From contig NZ_JALCLM010000001.1 in assembly GCF_022647885.1 (NCBI RefSeq), positions 1,968,610-2,032,609 of the forward strand: 64,000 nucleotides of DNA, written 5' to 3'. The notes beneath the pieces are model-generated. The model was not told where the DNA came from and did no database searches. It worked only from the letters and a program-made list of their open reading frames with translations. How positions within the stretch are numbered: the first letter of the stretch is position 1; every line of letters begins with the position of its first letter. Made by a program: the position numbers and the translations under genes. Positions 1-7,765 of this stretch are shown here, piece after piece. This DNA comes from Bifidobacterium sp. Lineage in GTDB: Bacteria > Actinomycetota > Actinomycetes > Actinomycetales > Bifidobacteriaceae.

Positions 1-1720
1 ATCCCAATTTTTCCATCTCTTCAATCAGCACTCTTCCCTCCTCGGGATAATGCAGAAAACTTGCAACTCCGAAGGAATGAATTTCATAAAGAATCACGAT
101 TTGAAGAACATTGTTGAATCGCAACGATTTCCCTGGCTGGTCACTGAGTATGCCCAGGTTCCTCAAAAAGTTAATTTCAGGGATTTGATAAGACTGTAGT
201 TGTTCAATGCACACATCGTGATTCGAAATCAGCTTTACAAACGTTGATTCATTCAAATCATCATCAATATATCCAAGCATCGACTGGTCGGAGAATAATA
301 AGTGCTGAATCTTTTGTATATTTTCATCATTTGATAAATACACATATTTTTTCTTTAACAGGCTAGGAAGTTGTTGATACACAATTGGTGCAGAGCTGAC
401 TGACAGTAGGTCTCGGTCAATTTTCCCGAACTTAACAAACAGTACATACTGATGGAGCAAGCTTTCCATCTCCGAGAACAGGTGTCGATCTCTTTCCAGG
501 AACGTAGCGGTGGAGCTAGAAGGCTGGAACTGGAAATTATCAGCATGGTATTCAGTCGAAATATGTGTATTAAAGAACCAAGCTATGACATCTTCCAAGC
601 GAATATCTATGGAACGGAGCAGTTGAGTGTACATTTGCATTTGTAATACCGAAACAGCCTCTTTCTGCTCAAACCCAATACCAGTTTGATACTCCTTATT
701 ACCTTTAATACCCATTACTTTCTCAAAAACTCCCATTTCAGATTCAAATGAGGGAAAGTTAAGGAGCATATGCTTAGTCGAATAATCAAATACATAGATG
801 AAATTGTTCATAATAGTTGAGTTGTCTGTATATTTTGTTAACCATTCCTTGCTATATGAATATGCGATCTCAAGACCACTATCAGTAACGGTGCTTTCCT
901 CTTGTTGATCATCAGCTAAAAGAACTTGACACCCAAAGGTCATACCTTCATGGGTTTCAAAATGTTTATTCCAAAAACTTTCATAAGCTCGCTTGGCATC
1001 GAGTTTGGTAAGGTCGTCGATGCCCACATCCTTATTAGCGCCCGCATTTACGATTAGGTTTAGAATATTAGGATTAGCAAACTCTTCACTGATATATTTT
1101 TCAATAATTTGATGTTTATCTTCCAAAGTAAGGCTCTTGGGCAGATTAACAGTACCTTTGTTGTTCTTCCCCAAAGAGAAGTTTTTTTCTAAATATTTCT
1201 TTACTATCAGTTCTGCAGCAATCGGTGATTCTATTAATAGCGTCCGCACCGATTTGTCATATAGTCTTACTAACTCATCGCAGGCAAGTATGCTTGCAAT
1301 TGAAAAATCACTCTTGAGCAAGGCTTGTATAACGTCCTCCTCGTCGCAACGTTGATATACACGATATTTTTTGAACAATGTAAGTAAATCTTCACGGTAT
1401 CTAGGATCAGCTGCTGAGATTGCCTCTGTAACATCTACGTTGTGAAGCTGGGAAAAATATCTACCCACTATTATTTTTAACAAAGGAACTTTGTTATGAA
1501 CTATTTCTCTGTCGACCTCAGCCAGGTCTGGCGGCAATAAATCTACCTCAATAAACTGCATCAGATGCCATAGTTCAACTATGTCATTAATACTACGCAC
1601 CTTTGGCTGATCGCCGAGCGCACATAGCGCTTCATAAACTTCAGGAATTTGAAGGAATGTCCCATAGTCATGCACACCGTAGAAATGGATTCTTCGTGTT
1701 TCTGAATTAGGAGAAGACAT
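1..1720 (-). CDS. Unidentified large protein, 3' end beyond the window
   Basis: An uninterrupted minus-strand reading frame starts at the ATG whose complement is 1718-1720 and runs to the window edge without a stop, giving at least 573 residues. It begins MSSPNSETRRIHFYGVHD. A purine-rich AGAGGA lies about 13 bases before the ATG, a weak ribosome binding site. The visible protein is soluble, charged and rich in Leu, Ile, Glu and Asp, with no signal peptide, no membrane segment and no Walker, helicase or nuclease motif that I can recognise. The DNA is visibly more AT-rich than the genes to its right, which suggests acquisition. I do not recognise the family. A defence or island protein is possible, but nothing in the visible part shows it. 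Confidence 0.8.
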   Translation of the reverse strand, partial: MSSPNSETRRIHFYGVHDYGTFLQIPEVYEALCALGDQPKVRSINDIVELWHLMQFIEVDLLPPDLAEVDREIVHNKVPLLKIIVGRYFSQLHNVDVTEAISAADPRYREDLLTLFKKYRVYQRCDEEDVIQALLKSDFSIASILACDELVRLYDKSVRTLLIESPIAAELIVKKYLEKNFSLGKNNKGTVNLPKSLTLEDKHQIIEKYISEEFANPNILNLIVNAGANKDVGIDDLTKLDAKRAYESFWNKHFETHEGMTFGCQVLLADDQQEESTVTDSGLEIAYSYSKEWLTKYTDNSTIMNNFIYVFDYSTKHMLLNFPSFESEMGVFEKVMGIKGNKEYQTGIGFEQKEAVSVLQMQMYTQLLRSIDIRLEDVIAWFFNTHISTEYHADNFQFQPSSSTATFLERDRHLFSEMESLLHQYVLFVKFGKIDRDLLSVSSAPIVYQQLPSLLKKKYVYLSNDENIQKIQHLLFSDQSMLGYIDDDLNESTFVKLISNHDVCIEQLQSYQIPEINFLRNLGILSDQPGKSLRFNNVLQIVILYEIHSFGVASFLHYPEEGRVLIEEMEKLG

Positions 1721-2055
1721 GAAATCATTCTAATCCTCTAAAAATTGGAATACACAGTACACGTTCCCTTGAAACCAATATCAATGCCGGTCGATGATGG
1801 CGCAAGCCGTTTCTTAAAACTCAAGAGAGGAGAAAACTGGAGAACAGTATTCCTCATTTCATATAGGAGCAGCCCCCATATGAACCTTATTCGATATCTG
1901 AGTTACATCACTTTATTACAACGAGTCGAGCACAGCATTAGACATCCTCAAAGATACAGGTGGCGTGTATTAATGCTCAGCACTGTCAAAACTTCCTCCA
2001 GTAAATAATTCGGGAAATCTGATGCGGGCTTGATTCTCTTCTGAGAGGCGCTACG
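1721..2055. other. Intergenic stretch without a supported gene
   Basis: This 335-base gap separates the start of the left-edge gene from the 3' end of a GNAT gene on the same strand. An 87-codon plus-strand frame opening with TTG crosses it, but it has no ribosome binding site and its product resembles nothing I know. It should hold the promoter of the left-edge gene. I see no RNA gene or clear terminator. Confidence 0.5.
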
Positions 2056-2469
2056 TCAGTCTGCGAAGTTATTATTGACGGTTTGCATGGCGATACCGTC
2101 CTTCATGATGCTGAATCCATGCTGCTGATAGAACGAGGCGTCCCTGCTTTCTTCATGCATGACCTCAACATAGAGATAGTCCTTGTAGCGGTCTTTGACC
2201 ATTGACATCAGATGCCCGGCTATACCGTGGCCCTTGTATTCGGGATCAACCAGTACATAGTGCACGTAGGCGGTCATACTCCCATCATCAAGGACTCGAA
2301 CCAACCCCGCCAGATGCGCGCCTTTCCATGCGGTGAACACCATGGAAGAGCCCATCAGCGCGGCAAGCAGACGTTTCGGGTAATAGGCGGACACCCAGCC
2401 CACGGACGAGAACAGTTGCTGCACGTCATCCTTAGTAAAGTTCCGTTCCGTGGTGTACGTGATATCCAT
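2056..2469 (-). CDS. GNAT-family N-acetyltransferase
   Basis: A 137-residue single-domain acetyltransferase of the GNAT fold, expected to move an acetyl group from acetyl-CoA to an amine on a small molecule or protein in the cytoplasm. The acetyl-CoA binding loop is visible as YKGHGIAGHL near residue 78, after a beta strand ending in VDPE, and the C-terminal part has the usual FYQQHGF segment near residue 113. The ATG at 2469 follows AGGAAACAGG a few bases upstream. Length is normal for a minimal GNAT. The substrate cannot be told. It is divergent from a second, unrelated GNAT gene. Confidence 0.85.
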   Translation of the reverse strand: MDITYTTERNFTKDDVQQLFSSVGWVSAYYPKRLLAALMGSSMVFTAWKGAHLAGLVRVLDDGSMTAYVHYVLVDPEYKGHGIAGHLMSMVKDRYKDYLYVEVMHEESRDASFYQQHGFSIMKDGIAMQTVNNNFAD

Positions 2470-2648
2470 TGCAACCTGTTTCCTGTCGCAAGTGTCATAA
2501 GTATGGAACCGCCAACACTAATAGCCGGAGCCAAGTACCGCCACACCCTTCCAGACTATGGAAGGCACACACTCCTGGCTCGCTTTCAGCCACATCCAGC
2601 GCGCCCCGCACCCCATTGGGCGAAGCGCGCAAGGAGACCGTGACTTGT

Positions 2649-3188
2649 ATGAGATACTGCTTACTAATGAATGATTGGCCAACCGCTCAGCCGCTTGACA
2701 CCACCCGCCTTCACTTGGAACCCCTGAACGTCGCCCACGCTCAGGAAATGTCCCACGTGCTCGCCGATACCAGTCTGTACCAATACATCGGCGGTGCGCC
2801 ACCGACGCTACAGCTGCTGTCCGAGCGATATACCCGACAGTCACTCGGACACTCCTCCGATGGAGAACAGGGTTGGCTCAACTGGATTGTCCGCCGCCAA
2901 GACACTGCCGAAGCGATTGGCTTTATACAAGCCACCTTGCTTGGTTCACACGAATCTCTTAGCTCTGAGATTGCTTGGGTGATTGGCTCGCAACATCAAG
3001 GCAACGGCTATGCCACGGAAGCCTCAAATCGTATGGTCGACTGGCTTCACGTGCAAGGAGTTAGCACTCTAATCGCCCATATTCACCCAAAGAATCAGGC
3101 TTCAGCAGCAGTAGCGCACAAACTGGGACTGCGCGCCACTGAAACCATTGTTGACGATGAAATATGTTGGGAAGCCTCACTGCCGTGA
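2649..3188 (+). CDS. GNAT-family N-acetyltransferase, RimJ/RimL-like
   Basis: A cytoplasmic acetyltransferase of about 179 residues, of the subtype that includes ribosomal-protein N-terminal acetyltransferases and small-molecule acetyltransferases. It has the family opening, 'DTTRLHLEPLNVAHAQEM', an acetyl-CoA loop HQGNGYATEA near residue 118 and the closing AAVAHKLGL segment. The frame is open far upstream, but homology begins only after about residue 60 of that longer frame. ATG 2649 has AAGGAG about 12 bases upstream; ATG 2667 is an alternative. The substrate is unknown. Confidence 0.8.
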   Translation: MRYCLLMNDWPTAQPLDTTRLHLEPLNVAHAQEMSHVLADTSLYQYIGGAPPTLQLLSERYTRQSLGHSSDGEQGWLNWIVRRQDTAEAIGFIQATLLGSHESLSSEIAWVIGSQHQGNGYATEASNRMVDWLHVQGVSTLIAHIHPKNQASAAVAHKLGLRATETIVDDEICWEASLP

Positions 3189-3394
3189 TGACTCCGGCAA
3201 TCGATGAGATACACAGCTTCAGCCACAGTGTGCTGAATCCATGCAACAACCAACCACCCCTCAACCTCTGGTGAAGCACATTACTGGAACACGGATTCGT
3301 TAACTGAATCGAAAGAGTGAGATTTCGCCTGAACACTCATCTAATTTGCTCACAGACAACGTGCTACCATATCCAGTCAGAACCCACAGAGGTC

Positions 3395-3436
3395 CCCGGA
3401 CGATGGTCAAGTACCCGGACAGCGACAAGACTTGCC
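3395..3436 (+). promoter_or_regulatory. Guanidine-III (ykkC-III) riboswitch
   Basis: The leader of the SMR exporter gene contains CCGGACGA at 3396-3403, GTACCCGG at 3411-3418 and ACAAGAC at 3425-3431, in the order and spacing of the guanidine-III riboswitch known from actinobacteria. CCGG at 3396-3399 can pair with CCGG at 3415-3418 to make the pseudoknot stem. GG-T-CAAG at 3405-3411 can pair with CTTGCC at 3431-3436 to make P1, with one bulged T. The ribosome binding site GAAAGG follows directly at 3437-3442, so folding is well placed to control translation of the exporter. The match is from memory of the consensus, not from a covariance search. Confidence 0.85.
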
Positions 3437-3448
3437 GAAAGGTCAGCC

Positions 3449-3766
3449 ATGTTTGCATGGGCTATTCTCATCATTTCCGGCATATTCGAGTCCGTATGGG
3501 CCACAGCCTTGGGCAAATCTGAGGGACTGTCCAAACCCGTGCCGGATATCATCTTCATTGTCGGCTTGGCACTAAGCATGGCGGGTCTCGCCTATGCCAT
3601 GCGCGACATCCCCGCCAGCACTGCATACGCAGTGTGGGTTGGCATCGGGGCAGCCTTGACGGTTATCTATGCCATGATTTCCGGCACTGAGGCATTCAGT
3701 CTCCTTCGAACCCTGCTGATCTGCGGGTTGGTCGCCTGCGTGATTGGACTCAAACTCGCCCATTGA
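3449..3766 (+). CDS. gdx: SMR-family guanidinium exporter (SugE/Gdx type)
   Basis: A 105-residue four-helix membrane protein of the small multidrug resistance family. The conserved membrane glutamate is in ISGIFESVWA near residue 14, followed by the SugE/Gdx pattern SMAGLAYAMRDIP, TAYAVWVGIGA and a GLKLAH ending. Members of this subfamily exchange guanidinium for protons and work as antiparallel dimers. ATG 3449 is chosen because GAAAGG precedes it by six bases and because the upstream in-frame extension is riboswitch sequence. The guanidine-III leader just upstream supports the guanidinium-export role over a general drug pump. No partner SMR gene is adjacent, in line with a homodimer. Confidence 0.9.
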   Translation: MFAWAILIISGIFESVWATALGKSEGLSKPVPDIIFIVGLALSMAGLAYAMRDIPASTAYAVWVGIGAALTVIYAMISGTEAFSLLRTLLICGLVACVIGLKLAH

Positions 3767-3832
3767 ACAGGCCATTACCAAAACGACCTATGCCAAATAA
3801 TTCACTCGATGATTAAGGATTGAGGTTTCTCC

Positions 3833-4360
3833 ATGGATGACATCACCTTCACAACCTGTACCGTAGCGAATCTGGACAGATTACGCTCGCTGTGCGTCGA
3901 TACCTTCACCGACACCTTTGCCGAAGACAACAGCGTTGAGGACATGAATGCATATGTGGAGCGTTCGTTTTCCGCGGAACGACTGCGCTCAGAGCTCTCC
4001 AATCCCGAGTCGACCTTTATCACGGCCCACGTCAATGGCACACCCGCCGGATACATGAAACTCAATACGGGGACTGCACAGACTGAGGCCATGAACGACG
4101 ACGCTATGGAGGTTGAACGACTCTACATTCTCACCAGATTCAAACGGCATGGACTGGGTACAGCTCTCATCCGACAAGCCGAAGCAACCGCCATGTCACA
4201 CGGCGCATCGACCATCTGGCTTGGCGTATGGGAACACAATGAGCCAGCCAAGAGCTTCTACACGAGGATGGGATTCGTGAAAACAGGGCAGCATGTGTTC
4301 ATGCTCGGCGACGATCAACAGACCGATCACATCATGAGCAAGCACCTGCAAACCGCTTGA
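3833..4360 (+). CDS. GNAT-family N-acetyltransferase, PaiA-like
   Basis: A 175-residue acetyltransferase resembling the PaiA/YkwB group, which acetylates polyamines such as spermidine in Bacillus. Visible marks are the acetyl-CoA loop FKRHGLGTALI near residue 103, the GVWEHNEPAKSFYTRMGF block near residues 126-143, and an ending with QTDHIMSK, which is characteristic of that group. The ATG at 3833 has TGAGG eight bases upstream. It lies 66 bases after the guanidinium exporter on the same strand and may share its transcript. A link to amine or guanidine handling is only inference. Confidence 0.85.
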   Translation: MDDITFTTCTVANLDRLRSLCVDTFTDTFAEDNSVEDMNAYVERSFSAERLRSELSNPESTFITAHVNGTPAGYMKLNTGTAQTEAMNDDAMEVERLYILTRFKRHGLGTALIRQAEATAMSHGASTIWLGVWEHNEPAKSFYTRMGFVKTGQHVFMLGDDQQTDHIMSKHLQTA

Positions 4361-4546
4361 AATCATCGACGTCGCATCAATAATGAAGATACAAAACAAA
4401 TACAACAGACAAAGTCCACGACATACGACGTCAATTCAATACTCCACCACTCCACCGGTACGGCTTATCTGCAATATCGTCCAAGTTGAGATATCTAGCC
4501 AAAATCGTGCAGGGAATAGCAAACCGCGAAACTCAGTTGACAAGAT

Positions 4547-5443
4547 ATGACGACAACCACTGAAGTGCTCAGATACACAGCATTCGCAGAGACCCCTTTT
4601 GGCGGGAACCCAGCAGGCGTGGTGCTGAACGCCTCCAAGCTCACAGATACCGAGATGCACCGAATCGCTACTGAAGTCGGCTACTCAGAAACAGCCTTCG
4701 TTGTTTCCACTCCCAATGAACGTAATAAGGGATTGTACGAAGAGGAGACCGACCAGCGCAGTTATCACCTTCGTTACTGGTCACCTGCTGCCGAGGTTCC
4801 CTTCTGTGGACATGCAACTGTAGCGACAGCCGTAGCGCTCGCTGAACGTGATGGAACTGGCTCATTGCTATTTCATACTCTGGCAGGAGAAATCCCGATC
4901 ATGACCAGCCGATCCACTACCGGACAGATCGAGGTGGCTATGACGAGTGTGGAACCACGTATTCGAGATTTTGCCCCTACCGTACTGGACTCACTGCTAA
5001 ATCTGCTCGGCTTGGAAGCTGCCGATATTGATCCGAGATTCCCACCAAAGGAAGTCTTTGCAGGAAACTGGCATCCTATCCTTGTACTAGGCGACGCAAG
5101 TATCTTCAATCAATTCCGATTCTCACCGCCAGCCGTTGCTGCACTGATGAATGCCCAAGGTTGGACTGGTACTGTCACCGCACTGCACGAGATCTCATCA
5201 GGAGAATTTCAGGCTCGCAACCTGTTCCCCGTAGGTCGTATTACCGAAGACCCTGCGACGGGTTCGGCAGCAGCTTCAACTGGTGCATATCTCCGCTTCA
5301 TCGATTACAGCAGCGACAACAGCACAGTCACTATTCATCAGGGGATGCATGTTGGACGTCCCAGCGTACTCACCGCCATCATCCCCGCGAAAGGTGGCAT
5401 CACCGTGCTCGGCACTGCAACGCAGAGCAGCCTCACGCGCTGA
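4547..5443 (+). CDS. PhzF-family isomerase-like protein
   Basis: A 298-residue protein of the PhzF superfamily, with the two-lobed diaminopimelate-epimerase fold. Conserved blocks are FGGNPAGVV near residue 18, YSETAFV near residue 45 holding the catalytic Glu, VPFCGHATVA near residue 84 and EDPATGSAA near residue 230. PhzF itself isomerises a phenazine precursor. Most homologues outside phenazine producers have no assigned substrate, and no phenazine genes are nearby. The ATG at 4547 has only a poor ribosome binding site; no better start was seen. Confidence 0.9.
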   Translation: MTTTTEVLRYTAFAETPFGGNPAGVVLNASKLTDTEMHRIATEVGYSETAFVVSTPNERNKGLYEEETDQRSYHLRYWSPAAEVPFCGHATVATAVALAERDGTGSLLFHTLAGEIPIMTSRSTTGQIEVAMTSVEPRIRDFAPTVLDSLLNLLGLEAADIDPRFPPKEVFAGNWHPILVLGDASIFNQFRFSPPAVAALMNAQGWTGTVTALHEISSGEFQARNLFPVGRITEDPATGSAAASTGAYLRFIDYSSDNSTVTIHQGMHVGRPSVLTAIIPAKGGITVLGTATQSSLTR

Positions 5444-5703
5444 TGCACATATTGCCCCAGATATACACCGTCTCTACTCATGCGAGAGTGCGCATTTCAC
5501 TGCATAACATGCGGCGAATCATGCTCCACATGCAGCGCATTGCACACTCCCGAACAGCCACAAACTAAGTAATATTAATTTTTGGAGTATGCTTGTCTGT
5601 GCAAAATATGGTCGGACTAAGGATTTGGGGAGGGGTTGATGCAATTTCTGTATGAATCTGCTAAACGATCGACGCGTCCGGCCCTTCTGAAGGGGAAGGA
5701 ACC

Positions 5704-7500
5704 ATGTCAGACAATCAAACTCGATATGAATCCACGCGGGGAACGATAAAAACACTCATCGCAGCGTGTATCGTTATCGCTTCGTTTTTCGCAATCGCAC
5801 TCAATGTCTCACCAGCATCAGCCGCAGAGGGAAAGCCTGTTGACGCAGTAACGAATCTGGTGGTAGACAAGCAAGAGGTTCAGCAATATAGCACCGTCAA
5901 TGTTGACGTGACGTGGTCTGCACCATCAGACACCGCCGAAGGAGATTATTTTACAGTCGGTCTGCCAAAAGAATTCACCACGATGAGCAACGACAGCTTC
6001 GCACTCACCAGCCCAGACGGCAAGACAGTGGCGAACTGCACAGTAAGCGACCAGTTGGTCAAGTGCGTGTTCACTGATTATGTCAACACTCATGGCTCAG
6101 TACAAGGTGACATGAAGCTCATCATCAGTGCAAACAGCAGCAACACGAATGATAAAGGTCATTGGGAGTTCAACGGCAAGACAGACGACACTAAGCCTGT
6201 TCCAGATGTCGATCCTTACGATCCAGGCCCAGTACCTTCGCCTGACACCTTCAGCAAAGATGGGTGGGCATCAAAAGAGGACGGCACTGAAGTCATTACT
6301 TGGGCAGTCATGATTGGCGCAGAAAAGTTCATGTACAAGGGCAGTCCTGTAACTTTGACTGACACCATTGATCAGAAACTTACGCTGTATCCAGACTATG
6401 CAAGCTTTGTCCCCAACATCCGTTTCACGGACAATGAGCACTGGTCCAAGGATCAATGGAATGACATGAGCGCTGGCACTGATTTCACTTATACAACCAG
6501 CCAAGCAGATCACTCCTTCACTGTTTCCTTCAATGAAGATTCCGCACTGGTCAAGGAAGCGATGAACAAGGCAAACTCAGGTGATCTGATCGTGGAGCTC
6601 TACTACAACACCCGTCCATATCAGCCTAAGAAAGGCGAATCCTACGGCAATCACATCGAAGCCAATAGTGGATCTAGCTCTGATGCGAAATTCGAGTGGG
6701 ACGCAGCTGGTGGCAATGGCCAAGGTATTGGTGCCAATGTTGTCTTAACCAAGAAGGATAAAACTTCGGGCAACAATCTACAGGGCGCTGTATTCAACCT
6801 TGTAGCAGGGCATGATGGTAAAGGCGCTGTGCTCCAAACCGGTCTAACAACCGATGCTTCGGGCAAGATTTCCGTCGATGGGCTATTTAAGGGGCAGTAT
6901 TCCTTCGTTGAGACTCAGGCACCACAGGGATATCAGAAGGTTGCACCTCTGAACTTCTCAATCGACAATGACACCTTCAATAATGGTGCCTCACTTGCTT
7001 TGTCACTCAACGATCCACGCATCACAGGTACCGCGTCATGGAGCAAAGTCGATGCCGATAACGCCAAACTCCTTCTACAAGGATCGCAATGGGTTATCAC
7101 CGGACCAAATTCTCAAACCCTGAACGTAGTAGATAATGGCATTAACGACACCGATCCCACAGTAGGTAAGATCGCGATCAAAGGTTTGACATGGGGAAGT
7201 TACACCTTAAAGGAGAGTAAAGCACCAGAGGGATATCAGCTCAGCGACAAGGTCACGTCATTTACCGTGAATGCAGCACACACCGATATCCAACTGGCAG
7301 CAGTCAAGAATCAAAAGACTCCTGAGCCAGTTACACCCACGAATACGCCAACGCCCTCACAGCCCGCGACGCCACAGACGCCACAACAATCGCATCTGGC
7401 CAAAACCGGTAGCAATGTGGGACTATTCGCAGGTATCAGCCTTGCTGCACTCATCGCTGGTTTGGGCAGCATCGTGATCACGCGTAGGCGCAGAAGCTAA
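5704..7500 (+). CDS. LAKTG-anchored surface adhesin with SpaA/Cna-B repeats
   Basis: A 598-residue secreted wall-anchored protein. Residues 1-40 are a signal peptide ending near SPASAAEG. An N-terminal adhesin-like region covers about 45-340. Two SpaA/Cna-B type domains follow: the first from about 345, with its conserved Glu in FVETQAPQGY, and the second from about 445, with Glu in LKESKAPEGY. Such Glu residues close Lys-Asn isopeptide bonds in pilins and adhesins. A Pro/Thr-rich linker precedes the sorting signal LAKTG near residue 564, then a hydrophobic helix and an RRRRS tail. The ATG has GAAGGAAC just upstream. No sortase gene is in the window, so this is probably a stand-alone adhesin rather than part of a pilus operon. 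Confidence 0.88.
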   Translation: MSDNQTRYESTRGTIKTLIAACIVIASFFAIALNVSPASAAEGKPVDAVTNLVVDKQEVQQYSTVNVDVTWSAPSDTAEGDYFTVGLPKEFTTMSNDSFALTSPDGKTVANCTVSDQLVKCVFTDYVNTHGSVQGDMKLIISANSSNTNDKGHWEFNGKTDDTKPVPDVDPYDPGPVPSPDTFSKDGWASKEDGTEVITWAVMIGAEKFMYKGSPVTLTDTIDQKLTLYPDYASFVPNIRFTDNEHWSKDQWNDMSAGTDFTYTTSQADHSFTVSFNEDSALVKEAMNKANSGDLIVELYYNTRPYQPKKGESYGNHIEANSGSSSDAKFEWDAAGGNGQGIGANVVLTKKDKTSGNNLQGAVFNLVAGHDGKGAVLQTGLTTDASGKISVDGLFKGQYSFVETQAPQGYQKVAPLNFSIDNDTFNNGASLALSLNDPRITGTASWSKVDADNAKLLLQGSQWVITGPNSQTLNVVDNGINDTDPTVGKIAIKGLTWGSYTLKESKAPEGYQLSDKVTSFTVNAAHTDIQLAAVKNQKTPEPVTPTNTPTPSQPATPQTPQQSHLAKTGSNVGLFAGISLAALIAGLGSIVITRRRRS

Positions 7501-7594
7501 TACTGCTTTACCAGACATGTTGCCTGCCATAAGAACTGAAAAGCCCTAGCCGCCAGACAACATAGAGTTTTAATCTGCGTATATGCATTCTAAA

Positions 7595-7634
7595 AGTTGT
7601 GCCCCCACTGATGGAAGTCGGTGGGGGCACAACT
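7595..7634. terminator. Bidirectional terminator hairpin
   Basis: AGTTGTGCCCCCAC at 7595-7608 is perfectly repeated in inverted form at 7621-7634, with a 12-base loop. It is followed by TATATTTT on the plus strand and TTTA on the minus strand. It lies between the converging adhesin and phosphatase genes. Confidence 0.85.
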
Positions 7635-7713
7635 ATATTTTGAGTCAGTCACTGCGGATAATCATCCTGCTGTATACCTACGAAGTGCTTGTTTACTCAC
7701 GCAGACAACTCCG

Positions 7714-7749
7714 TAGTTACAACAAGGTCTCTAGTTACAATAAGGTCTC
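7714..7749. repeat. Two tandem 18-bp units
   Basis: TAGTTACAACAAGGTCTC at 7714-7731 is followed directly by TAGTTACAATAAGGTCTC at 7732-7749, differing at one base. The pair lies just after the terminator in the convergent gap. It has no visible coding role. Confidence 0.7.
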
Positions 7750-7765
7750 GCAAGAACCCCAGAAA

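Noticed and set aside
1745..2008. An 87-codon open frame starting with TTG
   Set aside because: No ribosome binding site, no recognisable domain and unusual composition; more likely non-coding.
4547..5443. Phenazine biosynthesis
   Set aside because: The PhzF fold is widespread and no other phenazine genes occur here.
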